From Nocardioides sp. (GTDB lineage Bacteria; Actinomycetota; Actinomycetes; Propionibacteriales; Nocardioidaceae), in NCBI RefSeq assembly GCF_016462705.1, contig NZ_JAEMSS010000008.1, forward strand, positions 1 through 43,883: a stretch of 43,883 nt of DNA. The letters run 5' to 3'. Made by a program: the position numbers and the translations under genes. Positions 16,186-24,196 of the stretch are shown here, piece after piece; within the stretch, counting starts at the first letter, position 1, and each line of letters opens with the position of its first letter. Under the pieces are notes generated by a model that was given only the letters and a program-made list of their open reading frames with translations, had not been told where the DNA came from and searched no databases.

Positions 16186-17391
16186 ATGTGCGACACCCTG
16201 GTGAGCCTCACCGGCGACGGGGTGCTGTTCGCCAAGAACAGCGACCGGGACCCCAACGAGGCCCAGGTGCTGCGCTGGTACCCCGCGGCGACGACGACCG
16301 CGACCAGGCTGCGCTGCACCTGGAGCGAGATCGACCAGGTGCCCCGCACCCACGCCGTGCTGCTCAGCCAGCCGTGGTGGATGTGGGGTGCCGAGATGGG
16401 CGCCAACGAGCACGGTGTGGTGATCGGCAACGAGGCCGTGTTCACCCGGGGGACCGGCCGCGAGCGGTCCGACTCCGCGCTCCTGGGCATGGACCTGCTC
16501 CGGCTCGGTCTCGAACGCGGCGCCACCGCCGAGGACGCGGTCGGGGTCATCGTCGGACTGCTCGAGCGGCACGGGCAGGGTGGCTCGTGCAGCCACGAGC
16601 ACCCGCGCTTCACCTACGACAACTCGTTCATCGTCGCCGACCCGGACGGCGCGATCGTGCTGGAGACCGCCGGCCGGCGCTGGGCGACCGAGCGGGTGAC
16701 CGGCCGGGGGCGGTCCATCAGCAACGGGCTGACGATCCCCGCCTTCGCGCGGGCCCACGCCGACCCGGTGCGCGGCCGGGTCGCGCAGTGCGCCGCCCGC
16801 CAGGCACGGACGCAGGCGTCCGCCGAGGGGGCCGACGACGTCGCCGCGATGCTCGCCGCCCTGCGCGACCACGGCGGTCCCGCGCCGCGCTGGTCCCGGG
16901 TCAACGGCGCCCTCTCGGCGCCCTGCGCCCACGCCGCCGGGATGATCACCACGACCCAGTCGACGGCCTCGTGGGTGGCCGACCTGCGGGGCGACCCGCG
17001 GCACTGGGTGACCGCCACGTCGGCGCCCTGCACCTCCCTCGCCAAGCCCGTGCGGGTGGACGAGCCGGTCGTGGTGGACCCGGAGGCGATGCCGAGCAAC
17101 CGGTACGACGCGGCGTACCGCTGGTGGCGGCACGAGCGGCTGCACCGGCTGGCGCTGAGCGACCACGCCGCCGCACTCGCGGTCTTCGGCGGCGCCCGGG
17201 ACCGGGTCGAGAAGGAGTGGCTGCACGACCCGCCCGGCAGCGCCGAGGCGTTCGCCGCCGCGGACGAGCTCGAGGAGTCCTGGCGGCACGAGCTGGCAGA
17301 GGCCGGCCTGGGCGACACCCGGCCGGGCTGGCTGCGCCGGCGCTGGCGAGGGATCGACCGGGCGGCCGGGATGCCGGAGGCGGGGTCATGA
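16186..17391 (+). CDS. C69/U34 family dipeptidase-like (secernin-type) hydrolase
   Basis: A 401-aa N-terminal-nucleophile hydrolase relative. The second residue is Cys in MCDTLVSL, which would become the nucleophile after Met removal. It is followed by FAKNSDRDPNEAQ and WWMWGAEMGANEHGVVIGNEAVF, both hallmarks of the peptidase C69/secernin family, and by YDNSFIVADPDGA further in. It lacks a signal peptide, so it acts in the cytoplasm. Known members cleave dipeptides or hydrolyse amides; the exact substrate is open. It overlaps the amine oxidase gene by 4 nt (ATGA), suggesting that the two enzymes act in one pathway, for example releasing an amino compound that is then oxidised. Confidence 0.87.
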   Translation: MCDTLVSLTGDGVLFAKNSDRDPNEAQVLRWYPAATTTATRLRCTWSEIDQVPRTHAVLLSQPWWMWGAEMGANEHGVVIGNEAVFTRGTGRERSDSALLGMDLLRLGLERGATAEDAVGVIVGLLERHGQGGSCSHEHPRFTYDNSFIVADPDGAIVLETAGRRWATERVTGRGRSISNGLTIPAFARAHADPVRGRVAQCAARQARTQASAEGADDVAAMLAALRDHGGPAPRWSRVNGALSAPCAHAAGMITTTQSTASWVADLRGDPRHWVTATSAPCTSLAKPVRVDEPVVVDPEAMPSNRYDAAYRWWRHERLHRLALSDHAAALAVFGGARDRVEKEWLHDPPGSAEAFAAADELEESWRHELAEAGLGDTRPGWLRRRWRGIDRAAGMPEAGS

Positions 17392-18734
17392 GGGTGGTCG
17401 TGGTCGGTGCGGGCCTGGCCGGGCTGTCGGCGGCCCGTGACCTCCAGCGCGCCGGCGTCGAGCTCGTGGTCGTCGAGGCCAGGGACCGGGTCGGCGGCCG
17501 GCTGGAGGGCGGCACGATCGAGGGCCGGCCGGTCGAGCTCGGCGGCACCTGGCTCGGCGAGGGCCACACGCGGATGTACGCGCTGGTCGAGGAGCTCGGG
17601 CTCGAGACCTTCCGCACCTGGAACGACGAGGGCAAGCTGCTCATCCAGCTCGGCACGAAGCGGGCGCTGGTCTCCGGCACGAAGGGCGCGGTCCCGCGGC
17701 TCAACCCGGTCGCGCTCGCCGACCTCGCGCAGGGCATGGCCAGGTTCGGCCGGCTGGCCCGCAGCGTCGACCCCGCCCAGCCGTGGGCGCACCCGCGGGC
17801 GGAACGGCTGGACGGCCAGACCTTCGAGAGCTGGGTACGCCGCACCCTGCGCACCCCCTCCGGCCGGGCCTACTTCCGGGTCGCCACCGAGGCCGTCTTC
17901 GCCGCCGACGCCAGTGACCTGTCACTGCTGCACGCCTTGTTCTACGCGGTGAGCAACGCCGACCTCGAGACGCTGCTCGCCGTCGACCGCGGCGCCCAGC
18001 AGGACCGGGTCGTGGGCGGGTCGGTGCTCGTGGCCGAGCGGATGGCCGCCGACCTCGACGTCCGGCTCTCGACACCGGTCACGACCGTCGCCCAGGACGA
18101 CTCCGGTGCCTCGGTCGTCACCCGGTCAGGCGAGACGATCGCCGCCGACCGGGTCGTCGTGGCGCTGCCGCCGACCCTGGCCGGTCGCCTGCACTACGAC
18201 CCGGTGCTGCCCGCCTGGCGCGACCAGCTGACCCAGCGCGTCCCCGCGGGCACGGTCGCGAAGACCTTCGCCGCCTACCCGACGCCGTTCTGGCGGGACG
18301 CCGGGCTCAACGGCCAGGCCGCCTCCGACACCGGGCCGGTCAAGGTCACCTTCGACGTCTCCCCGCCAGACGGCTCGGTCGGCATCCTGCTGGGGTTCGT
18401 CGAGGGAGGCGAGGCGCGCCGGTGGCAGCGGCTGCCGGAGGGGGAGCGCCGGCGTGCGGTGCTGGACAGCTTCGTGCGCTACTTCGGGCCGCAGGCCGCC
18501 GAGTCGTCGGCGTACGTGGAGAAGGACTGGAGCGCCGAGGAGTTCACCCGCGGCTGCTACGGCGCCCACTTCGCGCCCGGGGTGTGGACCAGCTACGGAC
18601 CGGCGCTCCGGCCGCCGGTCGGCCGGGTCCACTGGGCCGGTGCCGAGTACGCCGTCCAGTGGAACGGCTACATGGAGGGTGCCGTCCGCTCGGGGGCGAC
18701 CACGGCGCGTGAGGTCCTCGAAGCGGACGGGTGA
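17388..18734 (+). CDS. Flavin-dependent amine oxidase (FAD-binding)
   Basis: A 448-aa protein of the flavin monoamine oxidase family. The FAD-binding Rossmann motif VVVGAGLAGLSAARDLQRAG is at the N-terminus, followed by VVVEARDRVGGR and ELGGTWLGEGHTRMYAL. The C-terminal block GRVHWAGAEYAVQWNGYMEGAVRSG matches the family signature in which the flavin and substrate sites close. There is no twin-arginine or Sec signal. The substrate could be a polyamine, an aromatic amine or another primary amine. It is translationally coupled to the C69-type hydrolase gene and ends 6 bp from the convergent ligase gene. Confidence 0.9.
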   Translation: MRVVVVGAGLAGLSAARDLQRAGVELVVVEARDRVGGRLEGGTIEGRPVELGGTWLGEGHTRMYALVEELGLETFRTWNDEGKLLIQLGTKRALVSGTKGAVPRLNPVALADLAQGMARFGRLARSVDPAQPWAHPRAERLDGQTFESWVRRTLRTPSGRAYFRVATEAVFAADASDLSLLHALFYAVSNADLETLLAVDRGAQQDRVVGGSVLVAERMAADLDVRLSTPVTTVAQDDSGASVVTRSGETIAADRVVVALPPTLAGRLHYDPVLPAWRDQLTQRVPAGTVAKTFAAYPTPFWRDAGLNGQAASDTGPVKVTFDVSPPDGSVGILLGFVEGGEARRWQRLPEGERRRAVLDSFVRYFGPQAAESSAYVEKDWSAEEFTRGCYGAHFAPGVWTSYGPALRPPVGRVHWAGAEYAVQWNGYMEGAVRSGATTAREVLEADG

Positions 18735-18740
18735 CCCAGG

Positions 18741-20351
18741 TCAGGCCAACCCCAGCTGCTCGGCGGTCCTCTCCCGCATCGCGACCTTGCGGATCTTGCC
18801 CGTGACGGTCATCGGGAAGTCCTCGACGACCATGACGTAGCGCGGGATCTTGTAGTGGCTCAGCCGGCCCGCGCAGAACTCCCGGACCGCGTCGGCGTCG
18901 AGGGGTGCGGCGCCGGCGCGCATCTTGACCCAGGCGCAGAGCTCCTCGCCGTACTTCTGGTCGGGGACGCCGATGACCTGGACGTCCTCGATGTCGGGGT
19001 GCTGGTAGAGGAACTCCTCGATCTCGCGGGGGTAGATGTTCTCGCCGCCGCGGATGACCATGTCCTTGATCCGGCCGACGATGTTGCAGTAGCCGTCCTC
19101 GCGCATCTCGGCGAGGTCGCCGGTGTGCATCCAGCCGTCGGCGTCGACGGCCTCGGCGGTCTTCTCGGGGTCGTTCCAGTAGCCGAGCATGACCGAGTAG
19201 CCGCGGGTGCAGAGCTCGCCGGGCTGGCCGCGCTCGACGGTCTCCCCGGTCGTGGGGTCGACGATCTTGATCTCCAGGTGCGGGTGGACCCGCCCGATCG
19301 ACGCCGTACGCCGGTCGAGGTCGTCGTCGTCGCGAGTCTGGCAGGACACCGGGGAGGTCTCGGTCATGCCGTAGGCGATCGACACCTCGGTCATGCCCAT
19401 GTCCTCGATGCAGCGCTTCATCACCTCGACCGGGCAGATCGAGCCGGCCATGATCCCGGTCCGCAGCGACGACAGGTCGTGCTCGGCGAACGTCGGGTGG
19501 TTCTGCATCGCGATGAACATCGTCGGGACGCCGTAGACGGCCGTGCACCTCTCCTCGGCGATGGTGCGCAGCGTGATCTCGGGGTCGAAGCCCGGCGCCG
19601 GGATGACCATGGTGGCGCCGTGGGTGGTGCAGCCGAGGTTGCCCATCACCATCCCGAAGCAGTGGTAGAAGGGCACCGGGATGCAGAGCCGGTCGTCGGC
19701 GGTGAAGTTGATCAGCTCGGTCGTGAAGTAGCCGTTGTTGAGGATGTTGCGGTGGCTGAGCGTCGCGCCCTTGGGATAGCCGGTGGTGCCCGAGGTGTAC
19801 TGGATGTTGATCGGGTCGTCGGGTGAGAGCTCCCAGTCCATCGCCTGCGCCAGGGTGAGGCCCGGATCGGGCGCGACCAGGTCGGTCCACTCCGGGCTGT
19901 CGAGGAAGACGACCTGCTCGAGCATCGGCAGCTGGTCGCGCACCTCGCCGACCATCGCCCGGTAGCTGCTGGCCTTGAACTCCTCGGCCGAGAGCAGCAG
20001 CCGGGTGCCGGACTGCTCGAGCGCGTAGGCCAGCTCGTGGGTGCGGTACGCCGGGTTGATGTTGACCAGGATCGCGCCGATCTTGGCGGTGGCGAACTGC
20101 GCGATCGTCCACTCGGCGCAGTTGGGCGACCACATCCCGACCCGGTCGCCCTTGGTGATGCCGGCCCGGACGAGCCCGAGCGCGAGGGCGTCGACGTCGC
20201 GGTCGAGCTCGGCCCACGTCCACCGCCGCCCGCTGGCGACCTCCACCAACGCCTCGCGGTCGGCGTACGCCGCCGCGGTCGCCTGGAAGCTGTCGCCGAT
20301 CGTCTGGTCGAGCAGTGCCGGCTCGGTCTCGCCCTGGGCGTACGACTCCAT
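18741..20351 (-). CDS. AMP-forming fatty acyl-CoA synthetase (FadD-like)
   Basis: A 536-aa ANL-superfamily ligase. Visible signatures are the P-loop [16 protein letters not shown], the fatty-acid-ligase segment [24 protein letters not shown], the motif with [12 protein letters not shown] and [16 protein letters not shown], and the C-terminal catalytic Lys in TVTGKIRK. It activates a carboxylic acid, probably a medium- or long-chain fatty acid, to its CoA thioester using ATP. TAGCGT (20358-20363) lies 6 nt before ATG 20351, so the mRNA is probably leaderless. It stands alone, convergent with the amine oxidase gene and divergent from the GreA-like gene. Confidence 0.92.
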   Translation of the reverse strand: MESYAQGETEPALLDQTIGDSFQATAAAYADREALVEVASGRRWTWAELDRDVDALALGLVRAGITKGDRVGMWSPNCAEWTIAQFATAKIGAILVNINPAYRTHELAYALEQSGTRLLLSAEEFKASSYRAMVGEVRDQLPMLEQVVFLDSPEWTDLVAPDPGLTLAQAMDWELSPDDPINIQYTSGTTGYPKGATLSHRNILNNGYFTTELINFTADDRLCIPVPFYHCFGMVMGNLGCTTHGATMVIPAPGFDPEITLRTIAEERCTAVYGVPTMFIAMQNHPTFAEHDLSSLRTGIMAGSICPVEVMKRCIEDMGMTEVSIAYGMTETSPVSCQTRDDDDLDRRTASIGRVHPHLEIKIVDPTTGETVERGQPGELCTRGYSVMLGYWNDPEKTAEAVDADGWMHTGDLAEMREDGYCNIVGRIKDMVIRGGENIYPREIEEFLYQHPDIEDVQVIGVPDQKYGEELCAWVKMRAGAAPLDADAVREFCAGRLSHYKIPRYVMVVEDFPMTVTGKIRKVAMRERTAEQLGLA

Positions 20352-20357
20352 GGGCCG

Positions 20358-20363
20358 ACGCTA
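20358..20363 (-). promoter_or_regulatory. -10 box of the FadD-like gene, leaderless
   Basis: TAGCGT on the minus strand ends 6 nt before the ATG at 20351. No -35 consensus stands out. The remaining divergent spacer up to 20553 shows no further gene. Confidence 0.5.
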
Positions 20364-20553
20364 CGCCTGGACCGGTCTTGCGTCGCCTGCCGAGGATCTG
20401 CGCAAACGGCGGCGCGCGGCCGACCGACGAGACCGTGGTGCCGCCGTCCGACACCTGAACCGATGGGCGCGACGGGAATGGTTTGGGCCTCCTCGTGATT
20501 GGGCAGTGAGGAGCCACCGCCGCCGCCCTTGAACGCCCCGAGAGGATCGCCCC

Positions 20554-21021
20554 ATGACCGTCCCCGTCGCCTCCGACAGCAACCGCGTCCTCACCGCCCG
20601 CCTCGCCACCCTCCGTGCCGAGAGGGACGTCCTCCTGGCCGAGGCCCGGACCGACAACAGGGGCGACGCGGCCGACCAGGCCACGAACGTCGAGGCGCTG
20701 ATCCGGCTGCAGCTGCTCGACGAGCGGATCGCCACCGTCGAGCTCGAGATCGCCGAGAGCCACCACCGGGAGCACGTCGACGGTGTCGTGTCCGTGGGTG
20801 ACGTGGTGACCCTCGACCTGGGCGACGGCGACGAGACCTATGTCGTCGGCTCGGTCGAGCAGGCCGTCGCCGGCGTGGACACCATCACCCCCGGCAGCCC
20901 GCTGGGACAGGCCATCGTCGGCGCCGAGGTCGGCTCGACGGTCACCTACGAGCCGCGTCGCGGCGTCTCCTTGGACGTCGTCATCAGGTCGGCCGGCGAG
21001 CTGCTGCCCGCCAGCGCCTGA
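20554..21021 (+). CDS. GreA/GreB-family elongation factor-like protein
   Basis: A 155-aa protein with a GreA layout. An N-terminal helical hairpin (LTARLATLRAERDVLLAEA, then LIRLQLLDERIATVELEIAE) would form a coiled coil. A C-terminal FKBP-like GreA/B domain starts near VVSVGDVVTLDLGDGDE and includes ITPGSPLGQAIVGAEVGSTVTYE. GreA factors enter the RNA polymerase secondary channel and stimulate transcript cleavage. This protein is slightly short and its hairpin tip differs from the usual acidic DD pair, so it may be a GreA-like modulator rather than the housekeeping factor. GAGAGGA precedes ATG 20554. Confidence 0.82.
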   Translation: MTVPVASDSNRVLTARLATLRAERDVLLAEARTDNRGDAADQATNVEALIRLQLLDERIATVELEIAESHHREHVDGVVSVGDVVTLDLGDGDETYVVGSVEQAVAGVDTITPGSPLGQAIVGAEVGSTVTYEPRRGVSLDVVIRSAGELLPASA

Positions 21022-21033
21022 GCTCCCCGCTCG

Positions 21034-21897
21034 TCAGGCGATCGCCACCGGGCAGACCGGAGAGCCGGACGCTCCCGTGATCGGCAGGGGAGCGCACACC
21101 AGCAGGAACTCGTGAACCTGGTCGCGCGCGAGCTGTTCGACGACGAGGTGCTCGAGCAGGTAGATGCCTCGTCGCACGAGGAGCTCGACGTGGACCGGCA
21201 TGAACCCGCCGCCGTCGAACGGCATCGCCTCGACCGCCGTGTTGTCGGCGCCGACCGCGATCACGTCGTGGTCGCCGAGGAAGCGGGCGGCCTCGACGCC
21301 GAGGCCGGGTTGCTCGTACGTCAGCCCGGCGACCGGGTCGAAGCGCTCGAGCCAGCCGGTGCGGACCACGGCGACGGAGCCCGGTGAGAGCGAGACCTGC
21401 TGCCGCTCGAGGCAGACCGCGAGGTCGGCAGGCGTGATCACGTAGCCCGGTGCCAGCTCGCCGAGCGCAGCGACGACGTCGAGCAGGACGCCGCGGGCCA
21501 CGATCGGGCCGGACTTGTCGATGCCGCAGCGCTGCAGGCCGTCGTAGGTCGACGCGGCGTCGTGCGGGAACCCGTTGTAGAGCACGTCGCCGGCGTAGAC
21601 GTGGCCCAGCGCGTCCATGTGGGTGGCCTCGTGCGTCGGGAGGACGACGACGTCCTCGTGCGACCCGGTGCCCGGTGCGGCGCCGAACGCGGCGAACATC
21701 CCTGCGTCGCTGTCCGAGGTCAGCGTCAGGCGCTGGGGCGTGGGCCGGTGCGCCACGTGCGGCACACCGGACCGCTGCACCGGCAGACCCAGGCTGTAGA
21801 CCCGGCCGCTCCGGGCCGCGCCCACACCGTCGAGCACCGTCCCCGGTGTCTGCAGGTTGAGCGCGCCGCGCTCGTCGTCAGCTCCCCAGCGGGTCAT
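21034..21897 (-). CDS. Cyclase-family metal-dependent hydrolase
   Basis: A 287-aa protein of the cyclase/kynurenine-formamidase-like family (Pfam Cyclase). The metal-binding signature appears as HEATHMDALGHVY, close to the family H-x-G-T-H-x-D-x-P-x-H motif, and a conserved GADNTAVEAMPF block comes later. It begins MTRWGADDERGALN, the usual start of this group. Members hydrolyse amides or lactone-like bonds with a bound Zn or Mn; the substrate here is unknown. TACCGT (21905-21910) lies 7 nt before ATG 21897, suggesting a leaderless transcript. The longer upstream frame to 22104 runs through the divergent gene and is not used. Confidence 0.87.
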   Translation of the reverse strand: MTRWGADDERGALNLQTPGTVLDGVGAARSGRVYSLGLPVQRSGVPHVAHRPTPQRLTLTSDSDAGMFAAFGAAPGTGSHEDVVVLPTHEATHMDALGHVYAGDVLYNGFPHDAASTYDGLQRCGIDKSGPIVARGVLLDVVAALGELAPGYVITPADLAVCLERQQVSLSPGSVAVVRTGWLERFDPVAGLTYEQPGLGVEAARFLGDHDVIAVGADNTAVEAMPFDGGGFMPVHVELLVRRGIYLLEHLVVEQLARDQVHEFLLVCAPLPITGASGSPVCPVAIA

Positions 21898-21904
21898 TCG
21901 CGGG

Positions 21905-21910
21905 ACGGTA
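21905..21910 (-). promoter_or_regulatory. -10 box of the cyclase gene, leaderless
   Basis: TACCGT on the minus strand ends 7 nt before the ATG at 21897, with no ribosome binding site. The spacer to the divergent DUF4260 gene is only about 34 bp, so promoters for both genes must overlap. Confidence 0.45.
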
Positions 21911-21931
21911 CTCGACCCGTGGCCTGCCACC

Positions 21932-22336
21932 ATGTCGCGCATGACTGTCGTGTCCGACGCGCCTGGCGTTGCGGGCATCCCGCGCCGCATCCTCCAGACC
22001 GAGGGAGTCGTCCTCCTGGCCGCCGCGCTCGCGGCGTACTTCGCCGGGCTCGACGAGCCGTGGTGGCTGGTGCCCCTGCTGCTGTTCGTGCCGGACGTGT
22101 TCATGGCCGGGTACGCCGCCTCGTCCCGGGTCGGCGCGTGGACCTACAACCTGGCGCACAGCTACCCGGTGCCGGCGATGCTCGGTGCGCTCGCCCTCGC
22201 CGCGGACGAGCCGCTGTGGCAGGGCGTCGCCCTGGTGTGGTTCGCCCACATCGGGATGGACCGGGCGCTCGGCTACGGGCTCAAGTACGGGACCGGCTTC
22301 CAGGACACGCACCTCGGCCGGATCGGGCGGGCCTGA
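21932..22336 (+). CDS. DUF4260 family membrane protein
   Basis: A 134-aa small membrane protein matching what I know of DUF4260: PRRILQTEGVVLLAAALAAYF, WWLVPLLLFVPDVFMAGY, GAWTYNLAHSYPVPAMLGAL and the end block HIGMDRALGYGLKY. It has four hydrophobic segments, probably all membrane-spanning. Function is unknown. Two in-frame ATGs, 21932 and 21941, are possible and neither has a clear ribosome binding site. The stop is 4 bp from the stop of the convergent XRE-cupin gene. Confidence 0.82.
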   Translation: MSRMTVVSDAPGVAGIPRRILQTEGVVLLAAALAAYFAGLDEPWWLVPLLLFVPDVFMAGYAASSRVGAWTYNLAHSYPVPAMLGALALAADEPLWQGVALVWFAHIGMDRALGYGLKYGTGFQDTHLGRIGRA

Positions 22337-22340
22337 GAAC

Positions 22341-22910
22341 TCAGGTCTCCCGCACGTGCATCCGCTCGCCGGGGCGGCCGAAGATGCTGAGCACCTCGGC
22401 CCCGCCGGCGCCGGTGCTGCCGAACCAGTGGGGGAGCGCGGTGTCGAACTCCACGACCTCTCCGGTCTCGAGCACGAGGTCCCGGTCCCCAAGGACCAGC
22501 CGCATCCGGCCGGAGAGGACGTAGAGCCACTCGTACCCGTCGTGGACACGCGGGTCGGGCTTCGACTGGGTCGCCGGGATGACGATCTTCCAGGCCTGCA
22601 TGGCCCCGGGCTGCCTGGTCAGCGGAACAACGGTGCGCCCCTTGACCCGCCGGGGCTTGAGCCGGATGCGAGGGTCGCCGACCTCGGGTGCGCCGACGAG
22701 GTCGTCGAGCGGCACCCGGTGCGCCTGGGCGAGCGGGAGGAGCAGCTCGAGGCTGGGCCGGCGCTGGCCGTTCTCCAGTCGCGACAGCGTGCTCTTGGAG
22801 ATGCCGGTCTGCTCTGACAGGTCGGTCAGGGTGACGCCGCGCTCGGCGCGGATCCGCCGCAGGCGCGGACCGACCTGGTCGAGGGCCGCCGCGATGGGGG
22901 TGGTGTCCAT
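22341..22910 (-). CDS. XRE-family regulator with C-terminal cupin domain
   Basis: A 189-aa transcription regulator. The helix-turn-helix covers about residues 17-67 (LRRIRAERGVTLTDLSEQTG, then KSTLSRLENGQRRPSLELL). A linker with RRVKGRTVVPL leads to a cupin beta-barrel (about 105-185) containing YEWLYVLSGRMRLVLGD and VEFDTALPHWFG. The barrel probably senses a small molecule. It diverges from the flavoprotein gene at 22987. The 76-bp spacer holds two palindromes that are good operator candidates, so it probably controls itself and the flavoprotein/membrane-protein pair. Confidence 0.92.
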   Translation of the reverse strand: MDTTPIAAALDQVGPRLRRIRAERGVTLTDLSEQTGISKSTLSRLENGQRRPSLELLLPLAQAHRVPLDDLVGAPEVGDPRIRLKPRRVKGRTVVPLTRQPGAMQAWKIVIPATQSKPDPRVHDGYEWLYVLSGRMRLVLGDRDLVLETGEVVEFDTALPHWFGSTGAGGAEVLSIFGRPGERMHVRET

Positions 22911-22928
22911 CCCGGCAGTCCACCCGCG

Positions 22929-22955
22929 ATTCCCAGGAATGGCAACAGACGTTGC
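22929..22955. promoter_or_regulatory. Two adjacent palindromes between XRE-cupin and flavoprotein genes
   Basis: ATTCC-CA-GGAAT (22929-22940) and GCAAC-AGAC-GTTGC (22942-22955) are both perfect inverted repeats, separated by one base. They sit midway between the divergent starts at 22910 and 22987. AT-containing perfect palindromes are uncommon in this GC-rich sequence, so they are the most likely operator for the XRE-cupin protein. Confidence 0.6.
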
Positions 22956-22986
22956 TGGCGATTCTGGACGGGTCCAGCCTGGGACC

Positions 22987-23946
22987 ATGAGCGACACCGA
23001 GAGCGACAACGAGTACGACGCGATCGTGGTGGGCGGCGGCGCCGCCGGCCTGTCCGCGGCACTGGTCCTGACCCGGGCCCGCCGGCGGGTGGCCGTGGTG
23101 GACGGCGGCCGGCCGCGCAACGCGCCCGCCGCGCACATGCAGGGCTTCCTCTCGCGCGACGGACTACCACCCGCTGAGCTGGTCGAGATGGGACGGGCGG
23201 AGGTGACGCGCTACGGCGGACACCTGGTCGAGGACACGGTGTCCGGGGTGGTGCGGCACGAGGGACCTCGCTTCGACGTCCGGCTGGCGAGCGGCACGAC
23301 GCTCGCCACCCGTCGCGTCATCGTGGCGACCGGCCTCCGCGACGAGATCCCCGACGTGGCCGGGGCCTGGGACCGCTGGGGCCGCGACCTGCTGCACTGC
23401 CCCTACTGCCACGGCCACGAGGTGCGCGACGAGCCGCTCGGCGTGCTCGGGCAGGGGAGCGGCCCGGTCCAGCACGCGCTGCTGGTCCGGCAGTGGTCAC
23501 CCGACGTCGTCCTGTTCACCCACGGCAGCACGCCGACCGCGGAGGAGCGCCAGCAGCTCAGCGCCCGCGGCATCGTCGTCGACGACCGGCCGGTGCGCCG
23601 GCTCGTGGTCGAGGACGACGAGCTGCGAGGAGTCGAGCTCGACGACGGCTCCGTCGTCGCCCGGCGGGCCGTCTTCGTCCGGCCCCGCTTCGTCCCCCAC
23701 AGCGACCTGCTCGTCGGGCTCGGCTGCGCGACCGGCGACGACGGGTGGCCGGTCGTCGACCCCACGGGCGCGACCACAGTCCCCGGGGTCTGGGCTGCCG
23801 GCAACGTCGCCAACCCCCGCGCGCAGGTGATCACCGCCGCTGGAGAGGGATCCGCCGCCGCCATCGCCCTCAACAACGACCTGGTGGACGAGGACGTCCG
23901 CCATGCCCTCACGTACGCAACCACGGAACAAGGAGCAACGACATGA
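22987..23946 (+). CDS. Thioredoxin-reductase-like FAD oxidoreductase with CPYC motif
   Basis: A 319-aa flavoprotein of the two-dinucleotide-binding-domain family. The FAD motif is [15 protein letters not shown] (about 14-28), with [12 protein letters not shown] at the second strand and [26 protein letters not shown] at the C-terminal FAD block. The redox pair is Cys138 and Cys141 in [10 protein letters not shown]. The second nucleotide motif reads [15 protein letters not shown], away from a strict GxGxxG/A, so NADPH binding may be lost. This pattern recalls the dithiol-oxidase/GliT-HlmI-like branch, which forms disulfides with oxygen, more than true thioredoxin reductase. No thioredoxin gene is nearby. 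It is coupled (ATGA) to the 73-aa membrane protein. Confidence 0.87.
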   Translation: MSDTESDNEYDAIVVGGGAAGLSAALVLTRARRRVAVVDGGRPRNAPAAHMQGFLSRDGLPPAELVEMGRAEVTRYGGHLVEDTVSGVVRHEGPRFDVRLASGTTLATRRVIVATGLRDEIPDVAGAWDRWGRDLLHCPYCHGHEVRDEPLGVLGQGSGPVQHALLVRQWSPDVVLFTHGSTPTAEERQQLSARGIVVDDRPVRRLVVEDDELRGVELDDGSVVARRAVFVRPRFVPHSDLLVGLGCATGDDGWPVVDPTGATTVPGVWAAGNVANPRAQVITAAGEGSAAAIALNNDLVDEDVRHALTYATTEQGATT

Positions 23947-24164
23947 CCGTCCCGCCACCCACCAAGCACCAGCTCGCCCTGATGATCTGGGTCGCCGTGG
24001 TGCCGACCCTGGTCGGCCTCAACCTGGCCCTGGAGGACGCACTGGACGGCCTGTCCACGGTGCCGAGGACGTTCGTCCTCGCCACCATCGCGGTTCCGAT
24101 CGTCATCTACGGGCTGATGCCACGGCTGCACCGGCTCCGCGCCCGGCTGCTCGCGCGCGCCTGA
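23943..24164 (+). CDS. Small two-helix membrane protein (73 aa)
   Basis: It starts [16 protein letters not shown] with ATG 23943 overlapping the flavoprotein stop by 4 nt. Two hydrophobic segments, about residues 11-30 and 43-60, are joined by an acidic loop (ALEDALDGL). The C-terminus is strongly basic ([13 protein letters not shown]), predicting both ends in the cytoplasm. The sequence resembles small DUF-type membrane proteins found in actinobacteria, but I cannot name the family. The overlap suggests that it works with the flavoprotein, perhaps as a membrane dock. Confidence 0.75.
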   Translation: MTVPPPTKHQLALMIWVAVVPTLVGLNLALEDALDGLSTVPRTFVLATIAVPIVIYGLMPRLHRLRARLLARA

Positions 24165-24180
24165 GGCGGGCCCTTCGACC

Positions 24181-24186
24181 TAGAGT
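24181..24186 (+). promoter_or_regulatory. Possible -10 box of the LAL regulator gene
   Basis: TAGAGT ends 10 nt before ATG 24197, and no Shine-Dalgarno sequence is present. It would give a very short leader. It is weaker than the 6-7 nt cases elsewhere in the window. Confidence 0.35.
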
Positions 24187-24196
24187 GCGTCCCACC

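Noticed and set aside
9876..18734. Secondary-metabolite gene cluster
   Set aside because: An AfsR-like regulator, two methyltransferases, an MFS exporter and an amine oxidase invite the idea. There is no PKS, NRPS, terpene synthase, RiPP precursor or other core enzyme, and the genes are in separate, often convergent transcripts.
20463..20510. SigH/ECF-like promoter (GGGAAT) before the GreA-like gene
   Set aside because: GGGAAT at about 20479 is followed by a poor GTT-type -10 at a short distance, so the match is too weak to list.
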